DNA from: Streptomyces sp. AM 4-1-1
Lineage (GTDB): Bacteria > Actinomycetota > Actinomycetes > Streptomycetales > Streptomycetaceae
Reading direction: 5' to 3'
Assembly: GCF_029167625.1 (NCBI RefSeq)
Contig: NZ_CP119145.1
Coordinates: 1,054,001-1,118,000 of the forward strand
DNA length: 64,000 bases
The notes beneath the pieces were generated by a model. It worked only from the letters and a program-made list of their open reading frames with translations. It had not been told where the DNA came from and made no database searches. Below, in pieces: positions 33,901-40,980 of the stretch. How positions within the stretch are numbered: the stretch's first letter is position 1; every line of letters starts with the position of its first letter. The position numbers and the translations under genes are program-made.

Positions 33901-34547
33901 CGCCCGTGGTGGACCGCCTCCAGCCGGAGATCGTCGCCGTACGCCTCCCGCCAGGGAACGAGCAGCGCGGTGGCCAGGTCGGGGCGGCCCGCGGTGAGCG
34001 CCCTGCCGATCTCGGAGTCGGGGCCGAGCAGCACGGTGACCCCTTCGGCGGGCGGCTCGCATCCGTCGAGCCGGGGCTGTCCGGGGGTGACGCGTGGGCC
34101 GGGCGTGGCGTGGGAGCCGGACGTGGCGTAGGAGCTGGGCGTGGCATAGGAGCCGGGCGTGGCGTAGGAGCCGGGCGTGGCGTGGGCCGCGGTGACGAGC
34201 CGGCACAGTGCGGCCCAGCCGGACGCGCCGTCCCGGGCGAGAAAGGTGGCCCGGGGCGCGGACTCGTCGACGAAGGCGCCGCCACGGACCGGTGCCCGGG
34301 GCCGCCGGGCGCGGGTGTCGCCCGGGGCGTACCCGGGCACCGCGAGGTCCACCCCGAAGACCGGGCGGACCCCGGCACTCTCGCAGGCCCTGGCGAAGCG
34401 GACCGCCCCCGCGAGGGTGTCCCGGTCGGTCAGCGCGAGAGCGTCCATGCCCCGTTCCGCGGCGCGCTCGGCCAGCCGCTCGGGGTGCGACGCCCCGTAC
34501 CGCGGGGAGAAGCCGGAAACGGTACGCAGATGCGTGAAGCCTGGCAT
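30909..34547 (-). CDS. dnaE2: Error-prone DNA polymerase III alpha subunit DnaE2
   Basis: The 1212-residue protein has an N-terminal PHP domain (FTHLRTVSGFSPRYGASHPE, then MDALALTDRDTLAGAVRFA), the polymerase palm with the catalytic PDIDIDVES (about residue 450), TARGSGAGSLVNHLLGIAH, and a C-terminal OB region. It is the SOS-induced translesion replicase. ATG 34547 with GGAGG seven bases upstream is preferred over 34583. An SOS box lies 66-81 bp upstream. It is followed by the ImuB-like gene, but no imuA-prime gene is in the window. Residues about 120-150 are an unusual ATPGSY-type repeat. Confidence 0.95.
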   Translation of the reverse strand: MPGFTHLRTVSGFSPRYGASHPERLAERAAERGMDALALTDRDTLAGAVRFARACESAGVRPVFGVDLAVPGYAPGDTRARRPRAPVRGGAFVDESAPRATFLARDGASGWAALCRLVTAAHATPGSYATPGSYATPSSYATSGSHATPGPRVTPGQPRLDGCEPPAEGVTVLLGPDSEIGRALTAGRPDLATALLVPWREAYGDDLRLEAVHHGRTGTGPGSLRLAARTVGFAADQGVRAVLTNAVRYADPGQGPVVDVLDAARRLVPVDPRRSPLDSGERWLKDDRAMRETAERITSAAGLGEGAGARLLAETRRTADACAVDPAGDLGLGGVHFPEPRLVGAGRRTAQRVLASRAAAGMVLRGYDRRPDYWERMRHELDIIAHHGFASYFLTVAQVVEDVKDMGIRVTARGSGAGSLVNHLLGIAHADPVEHGLLMERFLSTRRFVLPDIDIDVESARRLEVYRAIIGRFGAERVATVAMPETYRVRHAVRDVGAALSMDPAEIDRLAKAFPHIRARDARAAMAELPELRAVGERYGREGTRYGRFWELVEALDALPRGIAMHPCGVLLSDASLLRRTPVVPTSGEGLPMAQFDKEDVEHLGLLKLDVLGVRMQSAMAHAVTELKRATGEDLDLDAVPPDDPETYRLIRSAETLGCFQIESPGQRDLVGRLQPATFHDLVVDISLFRPGPVAADMVRPFIEARHGRAPVRYPHPDLEGPLRETYGVVVFHEQIIEMVDIMTGCGRDEADRVRRGLSDPGSQDRIRIWFAQRAAEKGYGAEVIARAWEIIEAFGSYGFCKAHAVAFAVPTYQSAWLKAHHPAAFYAGLLTHDPGMYPKRLLLADARRRGVPVLPLDVNRSAATHQIELVSGDGEGDGKRNGDGRGPGVWGIRLALSDVHGISEDETARIEAGRPYASLLDFWQRARPGRPAAERLVQVGALDAFGANRRDLLLHLSELHRAQRGSGARTGGGPQLPLGDGRRTGSVGLPDLNEAERLSAELGVLSMDVSRHLMDDHHAFLDELGALSAKRLRDARHGETVLVAGAKAATQTPPVRSGRRVIFTTLDDGTGLVDLAFFDDSHAACAHTVFHSWLLLVRGVVQRRGARSLSVIGAAAWNLAELAELRRTGGLDAVAARLAAGPADEEQPPATDGSPGATSAGGPSDDPASAAGRRVRLPTGYEMNPWADLRPPGEGPPTGRKLWHQSQGSAG
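34099..34188 (-). repeat. 18-bp in-frame tandem repeat inside dnaE2
   Basis: Five units of 18 bp (CCGGGCGTGGCGTAGGAG and variants) run from 34099 to 34188, the last one diverging at its end. On the coding strand they encode a repeated Ala-Thr-Pro-Gly-Ser-Tyr hexapeptide in the linker after the start of the PHP domain. From memory, other DnaE2 proteins lack this extension, so it looks like a recent slippage insertion in a tolerated loop. Confidence 0.85.
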
Positions 34548-34612
34548 CCGCACCTCCTGGACCGATCCGTACTCACTCGCCACCCCCTTTGTCCTTCAAC
34601 CATAGACCACGT

Positions 34613-34628
34613 TCGAACGTGCGTGCGA
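34613..34628 (-). promoter_or_regulatory. LexA SOS box of dnaE2
   Basis: TCGAACGTGCGTGCGA matches the actinobacterial LexA consensus TCGAAC-n4-GTTCGA with one mismatch in the right half. It sits in the divergent region, about 70 bp from the dnaE2 start, consistent with DNA-damage induction. LexA itself is not encoded in the window. Confidence 0.75.
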
Positions 34629-34711
34629 TATCCGAGGCGGGGCCGGTCCGGGACCAGCCATTCGGCCGCGCACCTGCTGCGTGAACGGCCGCTCCCCCGG
34701 ACCGTGAGGGC

Positions 34712-35851
34712 ATGACTTTCGTCGACGAGGTGAAGAACGCCGTCACGCCCAGGGCCGCGCTGCTCGTCATCGGCACGCTGGCGTTGCAGCTTCTGTTCAT
34801 CACGTCCTACGTGGGGGCGCTGCACAGGCCGGTCCCCACGGACGTCGCCTTCGGGGTGGTGGCTCCTCCGCAGGTGTCCCAGAAGCTGATCACCCAGCTC
34901 AAGGACCTCCCCGGCGGGCCGCTGGACCCGCGCCGGGTCTCCGACGCGAAGGCGGCCCGCGAGAAGGTCCTGAACCGCGACCTCGACGGCGTGCTGATCG
35001 TCGACCCCACCGGGAAGACCGACACGGTGCTGGTCGCCTCCGGGGGCGGCACCGTGCTGGCGAACACCCTGACCAAGATCGTCACCAAGGCCGACGAGGC
35101 CCAGGGGCGCACGGTCAGGTCCGTGGACGTGGCACCGGCCTCCAGTGACGACTTCAACGGGCTCTCGTCCTTCTACCTCGTCGTGGGCTGGTGCGTCGGC
35201 GGCTACCTCTGCGCCTCGATCCTGGCGATCAGCGCGGGCGCCCGCGCCGCCAACCGCCGGCGCGCGCTGATCCGGGTCGCCGTCATGGCGCTGTACTCGA
35301 TCGCGGGCGGCATCGGCGGTGCGATCGTCATCGGACCGATCCTCGGCGCGTTGCCGGGCAGCGTGTGGGGGATGGCGGGACTGGGTGCGCTGATCGTCTT
35401 CGGGGTGGGCATGATCACGCTCGCGCTGGAAGCGCTCACCGGGATCGTCGGCATCGGTCTGGCCGTCCTGATCATCGTGGTCGCGGGCAACCCGAGCGCG
35501 GGCGGCGCCTTCCCGCTGCCGATGCTGCCGGACTTCTGGCGGGCGATCGGACCGGCCCTGCCACCGGGCGCGGGCACCTGGGCGGCCCGCTCCATCGCGT
35601 ACTTCAGGGGCAACGCGCTCACCCAGCCACTGCTGGTCCTCTCCGCCTGGGCGGTCGTCGGCACGGCCCTCACCCTGCTGCTCTCCCTGCGCCGCGCCCC
35701 GGGCCAGGCGGACGGCATGGCACTCGAAGGCCCCGGGAACGGCATGGGCGGCGGCGGTACGGGGGGCAGTGGTACGGGGGACGGCGATACGGGGGACGGC
35801 GGCGGAAGCCGTACCGGAGGCGGCTCCACCCGGCGGACGTCGGGAGCCTGA
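34712..35851 (+). CDS. Multi-pass membrane protein, ABC-2/YhgE-Pip-like (DUF3533-type)
   Basis: The 379-residue protein has one N-terminal helix (ALLVIGTLALQLLFITSYVG), a large extracytoplasmic domain of about 130 residues, then five or six helices from SSFYLVVGWCVGGYLCASIL onward. It ends in a low-complexity Gly/Thr/Asp tail. The layout, single helix, exported domain, then a helical bundle, is that of YhgE/Pip and ABC-2-like permeases without an own ATPase. It is divergent from dnaE2 and unrelated to it in function as far as I can see. The Gly-rich tail (GGTGGSGTGDGDTGDG) is repeat-derived. Role unknown; no ATPase partner is adjacent. Confidence 0.8.
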   Translation: MTFVDEVKNAVTPRAALLVIGTLALQLLFITSYVGALHRPVPTDVAFGVVAPPQVSQKLITQLKDLPGGPLDPRRVSDAKAAREKVLNRDLDGVLIVDPTGKTDTVLVASGGGTVLANTLTKIVTKADEAQGRTVRSVDVAPASSDDFNGLSSFYLVVGWCVGGYLCASILAISAGARAANRRRALIRVAVMALYSIAGGIGGAIVIGPILGALPGSVWGMAGLGALIVFGVGMITLALEALTGIVGIGLAVLIIVVAGNPSAGGAFPLPMLPDFWRAIGPALPPGAGTWAARSIAYFRGNALTQPLLVLSAWAVVGTALTLLLSLRRAPGQADGMALEGPGNGMGGGGTGGSGTGDGDTGDGGGSRTGGGSTRRTSGA

Positions 35852-35978
35852 CCCGGGCGGAGCGAGCACCCGACCCGTCCCGTCGTTCCGGACAGCGGGA
35901 CAGCACCGGGAGCCGGAAGCCGGAAACGGCACCATTGCAGTGTCCCGCGGCGCGACTTTACTCTCATCACCTCGGTAA

Positions 35979-36055
35979 GAGCTGTCCCGTGGTCCCTGAC
36001 GGGCGGGCGACGACAGCCGCGGCACCTGGCGACGACGTGCGCGACAGGCGTCTCC
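35979..36055 (-). repeat. MITE-like structured repeat, partial copy B
   Basis: The sequence from AGAGCTGTCCCGTG through GGGCGACGACAGC to CGGCACCTGGCGACGACGTG aligns, on the plus strand here, with the reverse complement of the right end of the element at 53852-54014. Similarity runs for roughly 65 bp and then stops, so this is a one-ended remnant. It lies in the leader or promoter region of the SLATT-type gene (start 36133). Just downstream, GAACGG and CCGTTC at about 36070-36091 form a small hairpin. Confidence 0.65.
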
Positions 36056-36132
36056 CAGGGCCCCGACGAGAACGGAACGACGACCCGTTCCAGCAACGGG
36101 GTGAGGGTCAGAAACCGCAGACGGGGGCGAAC

Positions 36133-37059
36133 ATGACCGCGATTCCCGGACCGCTCCGGAGCATGGTCTTCCGGAACGCCGATCTTCCGGCACTCTTCCA
36201 CCACACGGACGCCGTCGCCGTCGCACGTCAACGCGAGAGCGTGAACACCACCAGGGGGCAGCTGGTGCTCCTCGTGCTCGGAGCCGTGCCCGCGGCCCTC
36301 CCCTGGCACTGGCGGGTCGCGGGATCGGTCCAACTCCTCGACGCGCTGGGAGTGCTGGCCTATGCCGGCGTCCTGATCGCGACCTACCTCTCGGCCCGCC
36401 GTCAGGCGAAGTCGCACTGGCAGCTGAACCGCTCCGCGGCGGAGTTCATCAAGTCGGTCTGCTGGCGTTACGCGGTCCACGGCTCCCCCTTCGACACCGG
36501 CACCCAGCACCCGGAGGCGGTGTTCGCCAACCGGCTGGAGGAGGGGCTCCAGGAGTTACGGAAGGTCGGCTGGGTGGACCCCCGGGAGCGGCAGGAGGAT
36601 TCCGGCGGTCTGATCACGGACGCGATGCGGGAACTGCGGGCCAAGGCGTTCACCGTGCGCAAGGAGACCTATGTCCGGGACCGGCTGATCGATCAGCGAG
36701 GCTGGTACCGCAGGCGCCAGGAGGTCTCCCGGCGTGCCACGTTCCTCTGGTCGACCGCCATCGCCGTGCTGACCGGGCTCGCCCTCGTCCTCGGTCTGCT
36801 CCGGACGTTCTCGGTGACCGGCTCCTTCGCCCTGACCGGCGTGCTGTCCGCCGCCGCGGCGGCCTGTCTCGCCTGGTACGAGATGCGCCGCCACCATCCG
36901 CTGATCTCCGCGCACTCCCTGGTCGAGAAGGAACTGGAAGCGCTGCAGGTCGCGATGGAGACCACACTGACCGAGCGGCACTGGCCGGTCGCGGTGTTCG
37001 AGACCGAGCGGATCGTGTCGCCGCAGCACACCGACTGGCTTGCCCGGCACAAGATGTGA
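36133..37059 (+). CDS. DUF4231/SLATT-type four-helix membrane protein
   Basis: The 308-residue protein has two separated pairs of transmembrane helices, at about 43-59 and 68-88, and at about 204-223 and 231-249. A cytosolic helical region (WQLNRSAAEFIKSVCWRYAVHG, in parts) lies between them, and a C-terminal coil rich in Glu, Leu and Arg follows (HSLVEKELEALQVAMETTL). This arrangement matches DUF4231/SLATT 2-TM modules, here as a tandem. SLATT proteins have been proposed to be pore-forming effectors controlled by SLOG or SMODS nucleotide sensors. A SLOG-like gene lies convergently 25 bp away. ATG 36133 starts at a GGGGGCGA stretch. Confidence 0.8.
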   Translation: MTAIPGPLRSMVFRNADLPALFHHTDAVAVARQRESVNTTRGQLVLLVLGAVPAALPWHWRVAGSVQLLDALGVLAYAGVLIATYLSARRQAKSHWQLNRSAAEFIKSVCWRYAVHGSPFDTGTQHPEAVFANRLEEGLQELRKVGWVDPRERQEDSGGLITDAMRELRAKAFTVRKETYVRDRLIDQRGWYRRRQEVSRRATFLWSTAIAVLTGLALVLGLLRTFSVTGSFALTGVLSAAAAACLAWYEMRRHHPLISAHSLVEKELEALQVAMETTLTERHWPVAVFETERIVSPQHTDWLARHKM

Positions 37060-37084
37060 CGGTACGTCATCCATTGCCGGCCGG

Positions 37085-37564
37085 TCAGTCGCGCTCCACG
37101 CCCGCGTGCCAGATCACCGTGACCGGCCGGCCGAGCGCACGGGCGTACGTCACGATGTCGCCGGTACCGCCGAGCCCACGGGCCGGGCGGCCGTCCCAGA
37201 CGGCGAACAGCCGGTCGCAGTGGTCGGCGATGTAGGCACCCGCCGCGTAGTACGCCTCGTCGGTGGAGTGCGGGAAGTCCAGCCGGACCTCACGGGCCGC
37301 CCGGTCCTTGAGGCCGCGGTAGCGGGCCAGTTCGGCCGCGCCGGAGAACGTCGACTCGTAGTCCCCGCTCGGGATGACCGCGGTCAGCTCGGCGCCGTGG
37401 GACAGCGCGATGTCCGCGAAGAGCTGGTCCGCCCCGGCGGCCAGGCTGGACAGCGCGTCGAGCGGGCCCTCGACACCGCCGATCGCCGCCCGGAGCCCGA
37501 TGAGCACGTGGGCGTACGCCGCCCGGGGGATGGTCCGGTGGCCGGTCACTCCGATGCGATTCAC
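37085..37564 (-). CDS. SLOG-like nucleotide-binding Rossmann protein
   Basis: The 159-residue protein starts IGVTGHRTIPRA (glycine-rich loop of the first strand). It continues with ALSSLAAGADQLFADIAL and AELTAVIPSGDYESTFSG, and ends with FAVWDGRPARGLGGTGDIVTYA. These blocks, GxxGxR, S-L-A-x-GAD, and GGTGDxxxYA, are those of the SLOG/LOG-Smf nucleotide-binding superfamily. GTG 37564 is preceded by AGGGGG; the open frame to 38410 is antisense shadow. It is convergent with the SLATT-type gene. Probable role: sensing or cleaving a nucleotide or its derivative to gate the partner, which is inference from the published SLATT-SLOG association. Confidence 0.75.
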   Translation of the reverse strand: MNRIGVTGHRTIPRAAYAHVLIGLRAAIGGVEGPLDALSSLAAGADQLFADIALSHGAELTAVIPSGDYESTFSGAAELARYRGLKDRAAREVRLDFPHSTDEAYYAAGAYIADHCDRLFAVWDGRPARGLGGTGDIVTYARALGRPVTVIWHAGVERD

Positions 37565-37687
37565 GGACCTGGAACCCCCTGAGATGTCTGCCCGGGGGTC
37601 CCGGAGGGCGTCCCCCGGAAGGCACGACGTCCGCCCCCGTCGGCCGTGCTCGGCCGACCATCCCCATACCATCTCAAAAACCCCGGC

Positions 37688-37734
37688 CCGTGCGGGAGTC
37701 CCCGCCCACCATGTGGGCGGGGACTCCCGCACGG
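37688..37734 (-). terminator. Perfect 22-bp hairpin terminator
   Basis: CCGTGCGGGAGTCCCCGCCC-type sequence at 37688-37709 pairs perfectly with 37713-37734 over 22 bp with a CAT loop. It lies 34-80 bp beyond the DUF1684 stop and so ends the six-gene sulfur-type operon before the SLOG-like gene. Confidence 0.85.
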
Positions 37735-37767
37735 TCACGCTCCCCCTGCGGCCGGACCGGGTACGCG

Positions 37768-38583
37768 TCAGGCGCCGGACCTGTTCCGCTCCCCCGCCGG
37801 GACCGCGAGGGCGAGGGTGTTGCCCGGCGGCGGGAAGGGGCAGATGAAGTGGTCCGCGAAGGCGCAGGGCGGCAGCAGGCTGCGGTTGAAGTCGACCGTC
37901 ACCCGGCCGTCCGGGGCCGGGGCCGCCGGGCGCAGGAAGCGGAACCGGTAACTGCTGTCCCCACTGGTGGCGTCGGCGAAGACGGCCCAGAGCGAGCCGT
38001 CGGGCTCCACCGCAACCTGGAGCGTGTGCTCCACGCCGTCCACCTCGAAGGCGATCTCGCCGCCGAGGCCCAGCCCGCGCTCGCGCCCGTCGGCGTTCCG
38101 CACCCGGACCGTGCGGTCGGCGCCGTACGGGCGGAACACCCCGGGCAGCTCCCAGCGGGCTTCGTACAGGGTCGCCTCGATGCCCCGGAAGGCGCGCCGC
38201 GCGTCGGACTCCGGATCGAAGTCCCGTACCGCCCACAGCCCTTCGCGGCGCAGCACGACCAGTCGGCGTCCGCCGTGCGCGATCCGTGACACGTCGATCG
38301 GTCCGTGGTCGGCGGTGAGGCGGATCTCGCCGGTCAGGGGCTTCCCGTCGGCGGTGAGACCGTCCTCGGCGGTGGCGGTGAGCACCACCTCGTCGCCGTC
38401 CTCGCGCCATCGCCCGGGGACGGCCGGAATCCGGCCGTCCGGGTGATCGGAGAGCCAGTGGGTGCCGGTGAGCGAGAGCGGGCCGTGGGGCGCCGCGACC
38501 GTGTCGGTCCGCTCCTTGTGCCAGTGCGCCCAGTCCCGCTCGGCCCGGTCGGCGGTGTCCGCCCGTTGTGCGTCCGTACTCAT
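37768..38583 (-). CDS. DUF1684 domain protein
   Basis: The 271-residue protein has the DUF1684 features: WAHWHKERTDTVAAPHGPLSL, GTHWLSD, a beta-rich middle region with FRGIEATLYEARWELPG, and the C-terminal block VTVDFNRSLLPPCAFADHFI-CPFPPPGN. The family is beta-barrel-like with no confirmed enzyme activity; conserved CAF and HFICPFPP residues suggest a binding pocket. It is the last gene of the permease/flavin operon, 4 bp after the LLM gene, hinting at a role in handling the oxidised substrate. No signal peptide. Confidence 0.88.
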   Translation of the reverse strand: MSTDAQRADTADRAERDWAHWHKERTDTVAAPHGPLSLTGTHWLSDHPDGRIPAVPGRWREDGDEVVLTATAEDGLTADGKPLTGEIRLTADHGPIDVSRIAHGGRRLVVLRREGLWAVRDFDPESDARRAFRGIEATLYEARWELPGVFRPYGADRTVRVRNADGRERGLGLGGEIAFEVDGVEHTLQVAVEPDGSLWAVFADATSGDSSYRFRFLRPAAPAPDGRVTVDFNRSLLPPCAFADHFICPFPPPGNTLALAVPAGERNRSGA

Positions 38584-38587
38584 GGTG

Positions 38588-39907
38588 TCAACCCTTCCAC
38601 ACCGGCCCGGCCAGCCCGAGGTGGGACCGCAGGGTGGTGCCGTCGTATTCGGAGCGGAAGATTCCGCGTTCCTGAAGGAGCGGGACGACCTGGTCGACGA
38701 AGTCGTCGAGGCCGCCCGGGGTGAGATGCGGTACGAGGATGAAGCCGTCGGCCGCCTCCGCGGTGACGAACTCCTCCATGGCCGCCGCCACGGTCCGCGG
38801 GGTGCCGATGAAGGACTGCCGCGCCGTCGTCTCGATCACGGTCTGCCGGATCGACAGCCCCTTGGCCTGTGCCAGCGCACGCCATTTCGCGGCGACCGTG
38901 AGGGGATCGCCGACCCGGACCCTGCCCTGGGTCAGGGTGGAGCCCGGATCGGGGTCGGTCTCGGGGAGCGGCCCGTCGGGGTCGTACGAGGAGAGGTCGC
39001 GGCCCCAGACCTGTTCCAGGGCGAGCATCGCGTTCTGCGGGGAGACCTGGAGGCGGCGGATTCCGGCGGCCTTCTCCTGGGCCTCGGCGTCGCTGTCGCC
39101 CAGGACGACGGTGACCCCCGGCATGATCTTCAGGTCCTCGGGATGTCTGCCGTAGGCCGCCAGTCGCGCCTTGACGTCGGCGTAGAAGGCGCGGCCCGCG
39201 TCGAGGGTGCCGTGCCGGGTGAAGATGACATCGGCGGCGGAGGCGGCGAACTCACGGCCCTCGGCGGAGTCACCGGCCTGGATGACGACCGGGTGGCCCT
39301 GCGGGGCGCGCGGGACGGTGAACTCGCCCTCGATGTCGAAGTGGCGTCCGTGGTGGACGAAGTGGCGTGGGGAGCCGTCCGGGGCCCAGGAGTCCCAGAG
39401 CCCGCGCGCGGCCGTCACGAACTCGGCGGCCCTGGTGTAGCGGTCGGCACGGTCGAGGAAGCCGCCGCGCCGGAAGTTCTCCCCGGTGAAGGCGTCGGAC
39501 GAGGTGACGACGTTCCAGGCGGCCCGGCCCCCGCTGAGGTGGTCGAGGGTGGCCAGGCGGCGGGCGAGCTCGTACGGCTCGTTGAAGGTGGCGTTGACGG
39601 TGCCGGCCAGTCCGAGGTGTTCGGTGACCGCGGCGAGCCCGCTCAGGACGGTGAGCGCGTCGGGGCGGCCGACGACGTCCAGGTCGTGGATGCGGCCGTT
39701 GTGCTCACGCAGCCGCAGGCCCTCGGCGAGGAAGAAGAAGTCGAAGCGGCCGCGTTCGGCGGTGCGGGCGAGGTGTTCGAAGGACGAGAAGTCGATCTGG
39801 CTCCCCGACCGGGGGTCGGCCCAGACGGTGGTGCTGTTGACACCGGGGAAGTGGGCGGCGAGGTGCAGTCGCCTGGGCCCTCCCCGGGGCCGCTGTGCGG
39901 TGCTCAT
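38588..39907 (-). CDS. LLM flavin-dependent monooxygenase, NtaA/SnaA/DszA family
   Basis: The 439-residue protein is a luciferase-like monooxygenase of the NtaA/SnaA/DszA class. Motifs include HLAAHFPGVNSTTVWADPRSG-type start (split over residues about 15-35), FDFFFLAEGLRLREH, WNVVTSSDAFTGENF, HPVVIQAGDSAEGREFAA and FIGTPRTVAAAMEEFV. It should use FMNH2 from a separate reductase, with oxygen, to cleave C-S or C-N bonds of a chelator, sulfone or sulfonate-like substrate. It overlaps the upstream LLM gene by 4 bp. The transporter neighbours suggest substrate import. Substrate is not identified. Confidence 0.9.
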   Translation of the reverse strand: MSTAQRPRGGPRRLHLAAHFPGVNSTTVWADPRSGSQIDFSSFEHLARTAERGRFDFFFLAEGLRLREHNGRIHDLDVVGRPDALTVLSGLAAVTEHLGLAGTVNATFNEPYELARRLATLDHLSGGRAAWNVVTSSDAFTGENFRRGGFLDRADRYTRAAEFVTAARGLWDSWAPDGSPRHFVHHGRHFDIEGEFTVPRAPQGHPVVIQAGDSAEGREFAASAADVIFTRHGTLDAGRAFYADVKARLAAYGRHPEDLKIMPGVTVVLGDSDAEAQEKAAGIRRLQVSPQNAMLALEQVWGRDLSSYDPDGPLPETDPDPGSTLTQGRVRVGDPLTVAAKWRALAQAKGLSIRQTVIETTARQSFIGTPRTVAAAMEEFVTAEAADGFILVPHLTPGGLDDFVDQVVPLLQERGIFRSEYDGTTLRSHLGLAGPVWKG

Positions 39908-40971
39908 GCGTGTCCTCCGACAAGGGCGTAGCGGTTGGCGGGGCGGGCGAGTCCCAGGTGCTCGCGGAGGGTGGCACCGGGGTAGAAGCGGCGCAGCAGG
40001 CAGCGGTGCTGGAGGAGGGTGGCCGTGCCGTTGACGAGCCGTTCCAGATCGCGTTCGGGGGCGATGGGGGTGAGGTGGAAACCGTCCACCGCGCCCCCCT
40101 GGTGCCATTCGGTGATCAGGTCGGCGAGGTCGACCGGGCCGCCCCGGTAGTAGGAGCCTCCTCCGGCGAGCAACGGGCCGCTCTCCAGCCCGGGTTCGGG
40201 GGCGCTCTCGGCGTCCCCGAGGTCGACGGTGAGCGCGACGAACACCCGGAGCGCGTCGGGGTCGCGTCCGTGCGCGGTGGCGCGCCGGCGCACATCGGCG
40301 CGGACCGTGGCGGCCTTGCCGGGTTCGTCGGTGCGTACGAGGACGACGTCGGCGTGGGCGGCCGCGGCCTCCCGGCTCACCTCGGCCGTCGCGTCGATGA
40401 CGACCACCGGGTGGCCCTGCGGGGGCCGGGGCACGATCGCCGGTCCCCGGACGCTGAAGCCGCGCCCCTGGAAGTCGACGTAGTGCAGCTTGTCCCGGTC
40501 GATGAAGCGTCCGGTGGCGACGTCCCGTACCTCGGCGTCGTCCTCCCAGCTGTCCCAGAGCCGGGCGGCGACATCGGCGACCTCGGCCGCCTCGTGCCAC
40601 AGGTCGGCCGCGGGGGCGGCCGGGCGGCGGCCGAACAGCCGGGCCTCCGCGCCGGTTCCCGACACGTCGGCCTGCCAGCCGGCCCGGCCCCGGCTCACCC
40701 AGTCCAGCGTGGCGACGGCCGACGAGACGTGGAACGGCTCGGTGTGGGTGGTCGTGACGGTCGGCACCAGTCCGATCCGTTCGGTGGCGGGCGCGACCCG
40801 GGAGAGCACGGCGAGCGCGTCGAGGCCCGGCCGGGCGAACGAGTCGCCGAGGGTGACGAAGTCGAGCGTGCCGCTCTCGGCGAGCCGGGCGAGGGCGACG
40901 TACCTGGCGGGGTCGAAACCGTGCGGTCCGCCGATCTCGGCGGCCAGATGGAGAGGGGTGGTGACGGGCAT
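39904..40971 (-). CDS. LLM class flavin-dependent oxidoreductase
   Basis: The 355-residue protein is a second luciferase-like flavin enzyme. It has LARLAESGTLDFVTLGDSFA, VSSAVATLDWVSRGRAGWQAD, HPVVVIDATAEVSREAAAAHAD and YYRGGPVDLADLITEWHQGG, the bacterial luciferase-type TIM barrel. It pairs with the longer LLM gene just downstream (4-bp overlap), an arrangement seen in two-enzyme sulfur or xenobiotic scavenging operons. It starts 9 bp after the ATPase stop. An FMN reductase is not obvious in the operon; the FAD protein upstream may serve in another role. Confidence 0.9.
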   Translation of the reverse strand: MPVTTPLHLAAEIGGPHGFDPARYVALARLAESGTLDFVTLGDSFARPGLDALAVLSRVAPATERIGLVPTVTTTHTEPFHVSSAVATLDWVSRGRAGWQADVSGTGAEARLFGRRPAAPAADLWHEAAEVADVAARLWDSWEDDAEVRDVATGRFIDRDKLHYVDFQGRGFSVRGPAIVPRPPQGHPVVVIDATAEVSREAAAAHADVVLVRTDEPGKAATVRADVRRRATAHGRDPDALRVFVALTVDLGDAESAPEPGLESGPLLAGGGSYYRGGPVDLADLITEWHQGGAVDGFHLTPIAPERDLERLVNGTATLLQHRCLLRRFYPGATLREHLGLARPANRYALVGGHA

Positions 40972-40980
40972 GACGGGACC

